Shown here: piece after piece, positions 54,924 through 62,915 of the stretch
Layout of the letters: each line of letters opens with the position of its first letter
Numbering within the stretch: the first letter of the stretch is position 1
From: Halomonas sp. CH40
GTDB taxonomy: Bacteria; Pseudomonadota; Gammaproteobacteria; Pseudomonadales; Halomonadaceae
Assembly (NCBI GenBank): GCA_041875495.1
Contig: CP112982.1
Location: 2,790,001 to 2,854,000, forward strand
DNA: 64,000 nt
Direction: 5' to 3'
Program-made: the position numbers and the translations under genes
The notes under the pieces: model-generated
Seen by the model: the letters and a program-made list of their open reading frames with translations, nothing else
Database searches by the model: none
Told to the model about the DNA's origin: nothing

Positions 54924-56123
54924 ATGAGCCTGCCAAAGGAAACTGACATTGCCATTCTCGGCGCTGGACTGGCGGGGTTGAGTATTGCCAGCTGGCTGGA
55001 TGAGCTGGCACCCAAAAACGCAGTAATGCCACGCCTGCATCTGCTTGAAGCCCGCGAAGAAGATACTCACGACCGCACCTGGTGTTTCTGGGATCAAGCT
55101 CCTCACCCCTTTGGGGATGCCATCAGCCACCGCTGGCCAAACTGGCAGGTCAGCCATGCAGGTAAAAAGGTGGAATATAGCGATCCCGACCATCCTTACG
55201 CCATGCTACCCGCCGATGCCATGCGCCGCTCGGCCTACAACAGGATAGCAATACGCGATGAATTCTCGCTGGTGCGAGGCGTCAAGGTTAATGCCATCGC
55301 GCCGCAAAGTGAGTCACTGCGCATCACCACTTCCCAGGGCCAGCTCAACGCCAAGGTGGTGATTGATACTCGCCCGCCGCCATTGAACACGCTGGCAGAA
55401 TCACAGGGCGTCTGGCAGGTGTTCCACGGCGTGGAAGTTCATCAGCCCCACCACGGCCATGATCTGTCAAAAGTCTGCCTGATGGATTTTCAGGCCGGGC
55501 ACAGCGGCATCCATTTTGTCTATCTGCTTCCACTGGATGAGCACCACCTGCTGGTAGAGTGGACCTGCTTTGCGGCTGACAGACACAGTGAGGTATGCCA
55601 GACCCTGCTGGCGGCCGAGTTACCCTGGATGTTGGCAAGCTGGCTGGATGATCATCTCGGCAAGGGGTGGGTTGTACAGCGCAGCGAAACCGGCTGCCTG
55701 CCCATGATGCCGGTCACCCCTCCCAGCCTGAATTCACGCTATCTGTCTGCAGGGATTCGCGGCGGTTGGATGCGCCCGGCGACCGGCTATATGTTTGCCA
55801 GCTGCCAGCAGGGGGCCGCCGATGTGGCCAGACAGCTACTCAATGCGCATACTCACAACCGCTGGTATCTGACCCCACCACGCCTGCGCTCACCGGCGCT
55901 TGGCTGGATGGACAAGGTCTTTCTACAGGCAATTCGACAGCACCCGGACGCGGCTTCCGGCTGGTTTCTACGCCTGTTCGCCAACACCACGGCAGCTCAG
56001 CAGCGGCGTTTTCTGGGTGACCAGCCCAGCGCTGGCGACCTGCTGGCTATCATGCAGGCCTTGCCCCCTGGCCCCTTCATGCGCGCTGCATTGCCGCGTT
56101 TTTCAACATCAGGAGGGCACTGA
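54924..56123 (+). CDS. crtY: Lycopene beta-cyclase CrtY
   Basis: CrtY turns lycopene into beta-carotene by closing both ends. The 399-residue FAD-dependent protein has ILGAGLAGLSIASWL at the N terminus, the DRTWCFWDQ motif (about 45-54) typical of CrtY, and later YLLPLDEHHLLVEWTCF and GIRGGWMRPATGYMFA. ATG 54924 was chosen because AGGGAAGG (54909-54916) is at the right distance; an ATG at 54918 overlapping the crtB stop is a possible coupled start. No ketolase or hydroxylase gene follows, so beta-carotene should be the end product of the crt part. Confidence 0.93.
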   Translation: MSLPKETDIAILGAGLAGLSIASWLDELAPKNAVMPRLHLLEAREEDTHDRTWCFWDQAPHPFGDAISHRWPNWQVSHAGKKVEYSDPDHPYAMLPADAMRRSAYNRIAIRDEFSLVRGVKVNAIAPQSESLRITTSQGQLNAKVVIDTRPPPLNTLAESQGVWQVFHGVEVHQPHHGHDLSKVCLMDFQAGHSGIHFVYLLPLDEHHLLVEWTCFAADRHSEVCQTLLAAELPWMLASWLDDHLGKGWVVQRSETGCLPMMPVTPPSLNSRYLSAGIRGGWMRPATGYMFASCQQGAADVARQLLNAHTHNRWYLTPPRLRSPALGWMDKVFLQAIRQHPDAASGWFLRLFANTTAAQQRRFLGDQPSAGDLLAIMQALPPGPFMRAALPRFSTSGGH

Positions 56124-56124
56124 T

Positions 56125-56988
56125 ATGCAGGCGACTGACCGTCCACCCGCTTTCTGGCTGTTTCCCATTGGCTTGGTCGTTGCTCTGGGCGTTTCGGCAC
56201 TGCCCGGCGAATGGCCGCTGTATGCCATCCTTGCGATCAGTACCGCAGTGCTCGGCCTGCCCCATGGCAGCCTGGATACCGCTGTGGCCAAGCAGCATCT
56301 ACCGCTGAAAGGCCCCTTGCAGTTGGTCGGGTTCCATCTGGGGTATCTGGCACTGGGCGGAGTGGTGCTGGCGATCTGGTGGCAGGCGCCCAATGCGGCA
56401 TTGGCAGCTTTTCTGCTCTATTCAGCGGTACATTTTGCCGATGATATTGCCGTGCGGATTGGCCATATAGGCGGTACCGCCTATGGGCTTGGGGTGCTGT
56501 CACTTCCAGTCACCTTTCACCCTGAACAGGTGCAGCCGCTGTTTGAAATGCTCGGCGCTGATCAGGCCGCTCAGATTGTCGCAGTGGCGCCTTATACCCT
56601 GGCACTTGGCGGTGGGGTGTTAGCCATCTGCCTGGCGCTGCGCCCCCAGCGGGCAACCAGCGACTGGCGTGACCCCTTGCTGCTGGCAGCCGGAGCCGCC
56701 CTGCTTCACCCGCTGGCCTATTTCATTGCCTACTGGTGTTTTCTGCACAGCCCGCGCCACCTTGAGCTGGCCGCGCGAGATCTGGGCATCTACGGCTGGC
56801 GTGAGCGCCTCAAGGCGGTCGCGCCCATCACCCTGGCGACCTACGCCCTGGCTCTGGCCGCCCTACCGTTCCTGATGGAACTGCCCAGTGATGCCGCCCT
56901 GATGCGCATCGTTTTTATCGGGCTGGCCGCCTTGACGGTGCCCCACATGGTGTTGGAGCTGATTGCTAGCCCGCGTCGTGCGGGCTAG
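56125..56988 (+). CDS. blh: Beta-carotene 15,15'-dioxygenase, Brp/Blh family (retinal-forming)
   Basis: Blh cleaves beta-carotene into two molecules of retinal, the rhodopsin chromophore. The 287-residue integral membrane enzyme has the family histidines: His47 in GLPHGSLDT, His103 in SAVHFADD, His208 and His212 in FLHSPRHLEL, and His274 in VPHMVLEL. About seven hydrophobic segments are visible. ATG 56125 has AGGAGGG (56111-56117) 7 nt upstream. It follows crtY by 1 bp and ends the cluster. With the opsin gene present, this makes a complete light-driven proton pump cassette. Confidence 0.95.
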   Translation: MQATDRPPAFWLFPIGLVVALGVSALPGEWPLYAILAISTAVLGLPHGSLDTAVAKQHLPLKGPLQLVGFHLGYLALGGVVLAIWWQAPNAALAAFLLYSAVHFADDIAVRIGHIGGTAYGLGVLSLPVTFHPEQVQPLFEMLGADQAAQIVAVAPYTLALGGGVLAICLALRPQRATSDWRDPLLLAAGAALLHPLAYFIAYWCFLHSPRHLELAARDLGIYGWRERLKAVAPITLATYALALAALPFLMELPSDAALMRIVFIGLAALTVPHMVLELIASPRRAG

Positions 56989-56989
56989 C
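56965..56989 (+). terminator. Hairpin at the 3' end of blh
   Basis: A perfect 10-bp stem GCTAGCCCGC / GCGGGCTAGC with loop GTCGT overlaps the last codons and stop of blh and is followed by TTCATT. It probably ends the rhodopsin operon, though the T tract is poor. Confidence 0.6.
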
Positions 56990-57015
56990 TTCATTAGACC
57001 AATTTATTGGTAACT

Positions 57016-58506
57016 CTATAAAATATCGCCGCTGGCCACTTCACACAATAATTCGTCGCGCCAGCGTTCCGCCTGTTCACGTGGAATCCAGGGCAGAATG
57101 ATCCGCCCTCCGGCGGCGCGCACATCCAGGCTGGCCAGCCCCAGGCGGCGCTGCCAAAGGGGCTGCAGCAGCGACACAGACTGCACACGTGCGGTCGGCA
57201 CCCAGCGCACAGTGCGCCCAAACACCCCCTGACTAAGCCCCACCCAGCTCGCGTCACGGCACAGTCGCAGGCGCCACCAGCCGAGGGCGGAAACCATGCT
57301 GATCACAAGCGCCACCGCCGCCAACGAGACCAGTAAAGAACCCGGCGCCCCTTGCAGCATCAAGGCGCCGATCAAGAGTGCACCCAGCACCCACCAGCGT
57401 CCTCCCCCCGTCAACATGGCGCCGATATGCGGACGCTGCCAGTCAGGGCGATGCGGCAAGTGCAGCTCCTGCGCCAGCGCTTCCAGGGCAGGCCTGTTCA
57501 GTACCGGCACCACAAAACGCTCGGTGTCCTGACCTGCCTGCCGATCACCGGCCTTGCTGATCACCAGCGAATGACGCCCCAGCAGTCGTCCCATCCAGCT
57601 AAGGCGTACCGTCACCATCTGAATGCGCTGCCTGCGCACACTGCGGGTCAACACAGTCGTCAAACCGGCGCGATAGCGGAACTGCTCACCATGGCGCTCC
57701 AGCCGATAGCCGTGATAGCGCACCAGCCCCAGCACCACCGAAACCAGCGCCAGTAGCAGCAGCATGCCGAGCAGCAACCCACCAACCGCCAGGAACCGCT
57801 GCCCTCCGGCCAAGGACTCGGCGGTCAGCCAGTTCGGCGCGATCACGGCGATGACTTCTTCGAGACGGCGCAGCAGCATCTCTGAAAAAGGCGCCAGCAC
57901 CGGCAGGATGACCAGCAAGGTATTGTGCATCAGGCCATAGCGCAGCACTTCAGAACGGGGCAGAAAAAGGGTGAAGTCGGCGCTGGCATCGGGCTCTTGC
58001 GTCTCTGTTGCCGCGGGGCCCGCCTGGGCACGCACGATCAGAATCTGCTCGCGCAGGGCTTCGGCGCGCGCCGCTGGAATGCCGGACAAATGCAGCGTCT
58101 CACCGCTGGCGCCAGCGCTGTCAAGGCTTAGCACGGCCAGCCCAAAGGGCCGATAATACCAGGGCACTTGCACATCGGCCTGCTGAACGCGCTGAAAATC
58201 CAGCGTCAGCGTGCGACGTCGAAAGACGCCCTGACGCAACAGGATTCGCTCGTCGCTGACGGCATACAGAAAGGTCAGGTACCAGGCCAGCGCTCCGCCT
58301 GACAGCAACACCAGTGCTGCCAGTGGCCCATAATTGATGGCCAGCTGGCGCAGGGTGTCATTGAAAAGCACCACCACCAACAAGGGCGCCAGGTTGGCCG
58401 ATGCGCCCACCAGCCGACGCAGCCCGTGCAAGGCGAAGAACACAACGGCAACCGGTGACACCCGCTGCCAGTGAACGGGCTGGCAAGAATCGTCGTCAGG
58501 CTTCAT
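57016..58506 (-). CDS. YdbT-like membrane protein with bacterial PH (bPH_2) domains
   Basis: This 496-residue membrane protein has several helix pairs alternating with bPH_2 (YdbS/YdbT) domains. The repeated DUF304 signature is seen as YAVSDERILLRQGVFRRRTLTLDFQRVQQADV in segments (about 80-115), then GLTTVLTRSVRRQRIQMVTVRLSWMGRL (about 285-310) and GVFGRTVRWVPTARVQSVSLLQPLWQRRLGLASL (about 435-465). The family role is not firmly known. It overlaps the YdbS-like gene upstream by ATGA, so the two should act together. Confidence 0.88.
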   Translation of the reverse strand: MKPDDDSCQPVHWQRVSPVAVVFFALHGLRRLVGASANLAPLLVVVLFNDTLRQLAINYGPLAALVLLSGGALAWYLTFLYAVSDERILLRQGVFRRRTLTLDFQRVQQADVQVPWYYRPFGLAVLSLDSAGASGETLHLSGIPAARAEALREQILIVRAQAGPAATETQEPDASADFTLFLPRSEVLRYGLMHNTLLVILPVLAPFSEMLLRRLEEVIAVIAPNWLTAESLAGGQRFLAVGGLLLGMLLLLALVSVVLGLVRYHGYRLERHGEQFRYRAGLTTVLTRSVRRQRIQMVTVRLSWMGRLLGRHSLVISKAGDRQAGQDTERFVVPVLNRPALEALAQELHLPHRPDWQRPHIGAMLTGGGRWWVLGALLIGALMLQGAPGSLLVSLAAVALVISMVSALGWWRLRLCRDASWVGLSQGVFGRTVRWVPTARVQSVSLLQPLWQRRLGLASLDVRAAGGRIILPWIPREQAERWRDELLCEVASGDIL

Positions 58507-59069
58507 GCGTCGCCCTCCGCTGCCTCCCGCTCCCCTGCTTCAGGCTCACCCAGTTGCTGTAGCACATGCAGCCTTAGCTGGTCAGCACGCGCCTTTGCCA
58601 AGCCTGGAATGGCCAGATCCTGGCCACTGCCACCAGCGGTGTAAACCAGCAGGCGGGCAATACCCAACAAGCGCTCCAGCGGCCCTTGGCTGACTTCCAG
58701 ATGCTGGATGCGGTTCAGGGTAACCGAGGTGGTACGCCGCCACAGCGCGCCGGTACGCAGGTGCAAGTCATGCTGTCGCAGGCAATAACCGGTCAGCCGA
58801 TAACGCCTGGGCGCCCAGAACAGGGCCATCAGGATTACAACAACGCCGGGTAGCAGCAGAGCCAGGCTAGCAACCAGCGGCAGGCTGATGGGTAGCTGGT
58901 ACAGCTGCCACCCAAGGGGCGCAGCCAGTAGCAGGACAGGTAGCAGTGTTAGCCGCAATTGCTTCAGGTAGGCGGGATCTACAGGCTGGAAATCCGCCTC
59001 CTGCAGAGGCGTAAAACGGTCTGGTTCAAGTACAGGGTTTGCCTGCTCAGTCATCAGCGATTCTGCCAT
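58503..59069 (-). CDS. YdbS-like membrane protein with one bPH_2 domain
   Basis: This protein of about 188 residues has two transmembrane helices (LPVLLLAAPLGWQLYQL and ISLPLVASLALLLPGVVVILMAL) followed by one bPH_2 domain (YRLTGYCLRQHDLHLRTGALWRRTTSVTLNRIQHLEVSQ in pieces). It is the partner of the overlapping YdbT-like gene. The start is uncertain: ATGs at 59105, 59069 and 59054 are in frame and none has a strong ribosome binding site; 59069 is used here. Family members near RND pumps are not common knowledge to me. Confidence 0.82.
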   Translation of the reverse strand: MAESLMTEQANPVLEPDRFTPLQEADFQPVDPAYLKQLRLTLLPVLLLAAPLGWQLYQLPISLPLVASLALLLPGVVVILMALFWAPRRYRLTGYCLRQHDLHLRTGALWRRTTSVTLNRIQHLEVSQGPLERLLGIARLLVYTAGGSGQDLAIPGLAKARADQLRLHVLQQLGEPEAGEREAAEGDA

Positions 59070-59141
59070 TTCGTGACTATTTGTGGGCTGTCGCACCCAG
59101 GTCATCAGGTGCTGGAACTGATCGCCAGCGGGCAGGCTAGC

Positions 59142-59501
59142 TCAGGGGTTAACCGGGTTGACGCTTTCTACCTGCAGCAGGCGGCCCGTTTCCCGCGAGA
59201 AGCTGAAGTGGCCTTCTACTTCCACTTCCTTGCCCAGATGCGGGGCAATCAGTTCGTGCGGTTTGATTTCCACCCGGTTGAGATCAACATCTTCGATCCA
59301 GTAATGCAGCGGCTCATCAAATGAACGCACCCGGCCTTCAGTGACCACCTTTTGCTCGTCATGGGCACTACTATTGGCGACCAGTACGGCGAGTGTGACC
59401 TCCCGCGGCTTGTCAGCGTCACTGCCGCATCCAGTCATCAGCAGGGCCATTACCAGCCCAGCGGCCAGTGCCGCCGGGGCAGCGGTGAGTTTTATCCTCA
59501 T
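59142..59501 (-). CDS. Small lipoprotein, possible OB-fold
   Basis: This 119-residue product has a signal peptide ending in lipobox LMTGC (about 21-25) and a domain whose pattern (VVTEGRVRSFDEPLHYWIEDVDLNRVEI, then LIAPHLGKEVEVEGHFSFSRETGRLLQVESV in pieces) resembles small OB-fold periplasmic domains that occur with nucleic-acid or carbohydrate-binding folds. No family name is certain. It sits between a small cysteine-rich gene and the YdbS/YdbT pair, all on the minus strand behind the RND pump. Confidence 0.75.
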   Translation of the reverse strand: MRIKLTAAPAALAAGLVMALLMTGCGSDADKPREVTLAVLVANSSAHDEQKVVTEGRVRSFDEPLHYWIEDVDLNRVEIKPHELIAPHLGKEVEVEGHFSFSRETGRLLQVESVNPVNP

Positions 59502-59534
59502 GACGTCCCTCGCATCAGGTGGGCTTGTGCGCTG

Positions 59535-59657
59535 TTAACGCGCTGGCATCCGCCAGGGGCGGCCGCCACAGGTGGCAAAGTTCTTGCAGTCAGCGGTGCA
59601 GCCCCGGCAAGGCAGGCGAGTAGGCTGAGCGGTATTGGGTGTGGTAGGCGTCGTCAT
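59535..59657 (-). CDS. 40-residue cysteine-rich small protein
   Basis: Reading from ATG 59657 to TAA 59535-59537 gives a 40-residue protein starting MTTPTTPNTAQPTR. It then has the cysteine pattern CRGCTADCKNFATCGGRPWR: CxxCxxxCxxxxxCGG, a plausible zinc or metal site. It has no signal peptide. A weak AAGAGA site lies 6-9 nt upstream. The start codon is 13 bp from a long heptanucleotide repeat. The tight cysteine array and the position behind the RND pump suggest a real small gene; function is unknown. Confidence 0.65.
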   Translation of the reverse strand: MTTPTTPNTAQPTRLPCRGCTADCKNFATCGGRPWRMPAR

Positions 59658-59670
59658 GGCAGTCTCTTTT

Positions 59671-59760
59671 GTGAATCGTGAATCGTGAATCGTGAATCGT
59701 GAATCGTGAATCGTGAATCGTGAATCGTGAATCGTGAATCGTGAATCGTGAATCGTGAAT
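59671..59760. repeat. Heptanucleotide tandem repeat (GTGAATC)n, about 12.9 copies
   Basis: GTGAATC is repeated twelve times without a mismatch, then GTGAAT, ending at 59760. It lies between the RND permease stop (59790) and the start of the 40-residue protein (59657), 13 bp upstream of that start on the minus strand. A 7-bp unit changes both the reading frame and the spacing of signals when copy number changes. Confidence 0.97.
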
Positions 59761-59789
59761 TAATAGTAGCCTGATAGCAATCAGGCGTT

Positions 59790-62700
59790 TCAACCCTTTT
59801 GCGGCTGCATTCTCTCGCGGGCATTTTCCAGCCAGGACAACAAGGCGGGAATCACCAACAGCACCAGAAAAGTCGAGCCCCCCAACCCAAAGGCAATCGA
59901 GGTGGCCATCGGGATCAGGAACTGGGCCTGCAGCGAGGTTTCAAACAGCAGCGGCAAGAGGCCACCGATAGTGGTCAATGAGGTCAGCAGCACCGCCCTG
60001 ACCCGCTGAACCACCGCCTCGTTGAGGGCAGCGGTAATATCCAGCCCCTTGCCGCGCTGCTGGCGGTAGAAGCTGACCAGAATAATGGCGTTGTTCACCA
60101 CGATACCGGAGAGCCCGAACAGGCCAAACAGCGACAGTATCGTCAGGTCGATCCCCAGCGCCCAATGGCCCAGCAAGGCTCCTACCAGTGAGAACGGTAT
60201 AATCGCCATCACAATCAATGGCAGGCTCCAGGACGCAAACACCCAGGTCAGAACCCCGTACATCAGCCCCAGCCCGATCACCAGGCCAGTGCGCATATCC
60301 GCCAGGGTTTCACGCTGGTCAGCGGCGCGCCCTTCAAAGCTGGCCTGGAGGAAATACTCGCGCTCCAACTGAGGGATCAGCTCGGCGGAAAGGCTATCAA
60401 GCACCTCCTCGGCTGACGTCACCTCGCCGTTGATTTCCGCCGTGACCTCAACCGCCAGCTGGCCTTCTGCGTGGCGCAGGGTCTCAAAGCCCTGGCGATG
60501 GGAGAATTCCACCACCTGGGCAAGCGGTACCTTGCGACCATCGGCCAGATTGACCGCCAGCTGCGACAGGGTCGAAAGGCTTTCGCGCTGCTCTCTGGGC
60601 AGCTGGACACGCACTTCGATTTCATCCGCGCCAGACTGGTGAATCTGCACAATCTGGCCATCAAAAGCAGTACGCAGCTGGCTGCCCAGGTCTTCAGTGG
60701 TCAAGCCCAGCGCCTCACCGTAGGCGTTAACCCGATAGATCAGCTGCTCGCGCCCCCAGGGCATATCATCTGCGGTGCTCAACACCCCAGGCAACCCGGC
60801 CATTCCTTGGCCCAGGCGGTCAGCCGCTTCTCGTAGCCCTTCGGCGTCTTCGCCGGTCAGGCGCACATTAACATCCTTGCCCGGCGGGCCTGCCGCGCGT
60901 TCGTTGATATTCAGGCTATCCAGTCCAGCGGGCCGCCGGATGCGCTCCCGCCAGGCCTCGATAAAGGCGGCATTGCGCACCTCGCGGGCATCCGGCGAGA
61001 TCATTTCCACCATCACTGAGCCCACCCCATCACCGCTGCGGGCAGACCCGTCGCCAGACTGGCTGGTGCCGTAGTGAGAGACCGCCGTACGCACCAGGCC
61101 GCCGCCCATTGCCGCGTCGGTTTCTTCCAGCGTGGTTTGCAGGTGGTCAACAAAGTCTTCCATGCGGGAACGCTCGGTACCCGCCACAAAGCTGGCGTTC
61201 GCGTAGATAATGCTCGATTCGGGCGATGGAAAGAAGTTGAAGCCCACGCGCCCACCGGCCAGAAGCCCAGCGGTGACCAGGGTCACCGCCAGTGCAGACG
61301 CGACAGTGGCGCCACGGTGACGCAGAGTAAACATCGAAAAGCGCCGGAAAGGCCCTTCGCGGAACGCATCAAAGCGCGCTTCGAAGCCTTCTCGCAGCCG
61401 CTCCACGCTGAATGTTGAACGGCGGGGTTGCTTGGCAGGTGTCTTTTTCGGCAGAAAGGCGTTGCGCAGGTGGGCGGGCAGAACAATAAAGCATTCCATC
61501 AGGGACGCGATCAGCACGCAGATCATGATGACCGGAATATCACCGAGGATATTGCCGATCACCCCGCCCACCATCAACAGCGGCATAAACGCCGCTACCG
61601 TGGTCAGCGAGGACGCCACCACCGGCCACAGCATGCGCCGCGCGGCCCCTGCGGAGGCCAGCCTGGGATCTTCCCCCATACGATGATGGGCATCGGCGTC
61701 TTCACCCACCACAATGGCGTCATCGACAATCACCCCCAGCGCCATGATCAGCGCAAACAGCGACAGCATATTGATCGAACCGCCAATCAACCAGAACACA
61801 CCCAGGGATGCCATAAACGCGGTCGGAATCCCCACCGCCACCCAGAACGCCACCTGAGCAGGCAAAAAGAAATACAACAGCACCACCACCAGCAGCAGAC
61901 CGGTCAGGCCGTTCACCAGCAGCAGCGAAATACGTTCGTCAATCAGCTGCCAGGACTCATCAAACACCTTAAGCTCGACCCCAGGCGGCAAGGTCGGGCG
62001 CGCTTGCTTTAACCAGTTATCCAGACGCTTTGCAGCTTCCAGCGAATCGCCGCTTTCAGCGCGCTGAAGTATCATCTCCGCGGCGGGCTCGCCACCATAG
62101 GAAAGGGTCACTTCCCCTTCGCGTGCTTCCTGATGGATGATGGCAATATCCCCCAGGCGCAGCTGCAGACGATCACTGCTCATCACCGTAACATCTTCAA
62201 ACCCCAGCGCATCGCGGCGCTGCTCCAGCGAGCGCAGTTCGCGGGTGCTGTCCTGCTGGCCAAGCAGCCCGGCAGGCAGATCCCGAGACATGCCCTGCAC
62301 CCGGGAGGCAATTTCCTCAAGCGAAAGCCCCAGCGTCTGCAGGCGCTCAGAAGGCACTTCAATACTGATTTGCTGAGCAGGCAGGCCATTGATTTCAACC
62401 CGGTCAATGCCGTTCATCAGCAGTTCGTCTTCAAAGCGCTGAGTTACCTGGCGCAGTTCCTGAGGCGCCATATTGCCATGCACCAGCAAGCGGGCCACCG
62501 GCTCATAGCGGGCCAGGCGCGACACTTCCGGGGCTTCGGCATCCGCCGGCAGGTTGGTAAAGCTATCCACCTGCTGGCGCACGTCATCCAGCACCAGGAC
62601 AGGATCGCTGCCTTCCTCAAACTCCAGGGTGATGTTGGAAACCCCCTGGGCCGAGGTCGAGGTCATGCGTTTCAGGCTATCCAGGCTGCGCAGGCGCTGC

Positions 62701-62915
62701 TCAAGGGGATTGGTGATGCCCTGTTCAATGTCTTCGGCAGAGGCACCGCTCCACACCACTCGCACGTTGACCACATCCAGCGCAAAGGTGGGGAAAAACT
62801 GGATATTCATACGCGCAATGCCCAGCGCACCGCCCAGCAGCATCACCAGCATTATCAGGTTGGCGGCCACCCTGTGGTGGACAAAAAAACCGATCAGGCC
62901 ACCGCGTTGCATCAT
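59790..62915 (-). CDS. Efflux RND transporter permease (AcrB/MMPL-type, HAE family)
   Basis: This 1041-residue inner-membrane pump has the RND plan: helix 1 (RVAANLIMLVMLLGGALGI), a large periplasmic loop starting VDVVNVRVVWSGAS-like sequence, helices 2-6 with the proton-relay pair Asp-Asp in ALGVIVDDAIVVGEDADAHHRMGE, and a second half with helix 7, loop and helices 8-12. It is closer to the group of smaller HAE/CusA-unlike proteins of Halomonas and Marinobacter than to AcrB itself; the substrate is unknown. Its start overlaps the adaptor stop by ATGA. An outer-membrane channel gene is not in the window. Confidence 0.93.
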   Translation of the reverse strand: MMQRGGLIGFFVHHRVAANLIMLVMLLGGALGIARMNIQFFPTFALDVVNVRVVWSGASAEDIEQGITNPLEQRLRSLDSLKRMTSTSAQGVSNITLEFEEGSDPVLVLDDVRQQVDSFTNLPADAEAPEVSRLARYEPVARLLVHGNMAPQELRQVTQRFEDELLMNGIDRVEINGLPAQQISIEVPSERLQTLGLSLEEIASRVQGMSRDLPAGLLGQQDSTRELRSLEQRRDALGFEDVTVMSSDRLQLRLGDIAIIHQEAREGEVTLSYGGEPAAEMILQRAESGDSLEAAKRLDNWLKQARPTLPPGVELKVFDESWQLIDERISLLLVNGLTGLLLVVVLLYFFLPAQVAFWVAVGIPTAFMASLGVFWLIGGSINMLSLFALIMALGVIVDDAIVVGEDADAHHRMGEDPRLASAGAARRMLWPVVASSLTTVAAFMPLLMVGGVIGNILGDIPVIMICVLIASLMECFIVLPAHLRNAFLPKKTPAKQPRRSTFSVERLREGFEARFDAFREGPFRRFSMFTLRHRGATVASALAVTLVTAGLLAGGRVGFNFFPSPESSIIYANASFVAGTERSRMEDFVDHLQTTLEETDAAMGGGLVRTAVSHYGTSQSGDGSARSGDGVGSVMVEMISPDAREVRNAAFIEAWRERIRRPAGLDSLNINERAAGPPGKDVNVRLTGEDAEGLREAADRLGQGMAGLPGVLSTADDMPWGREQLIYRVNAYGEALGLTTEDLGSQLRTAFDGQIVQIHQSGADEIEVRVQLPREQRESLSTLSQLAVNLADGRKVPLAQVVEFSHRQGFETLRHAEGQLAVEVTAEINGEVTSAEEVLDSLSAELIPQLEREYFLQASFEGRAADQRETLADMRTGLVIGLGLMYGVLTWVFASWSLPLIVMAIIPFSLVGALLGHWALGIDLTILSLFGLFGLSGIVVNNAIILVSFYRQQRGKGLDITAALNEAVVQRVRAVLLTSLTTIGGLLPLLFETSLQAQFLIPMATSIAFGLGGSTFLVLLVIPALLSWLENARERMQPQKG

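Noticed and set aside
59671..59760. CRISPR array
   Set aside because: The units are 7 bp and directly adjacent, without spacers; no cas genes are present.
59590..59793. 67-residue frame that reads through the heptanucleotide repeat
   Set aside because: Its repetitive HDSRFTI sequence is only a translation of the DNA repeat; the 40-residue cysteine-rich frame is more credible.
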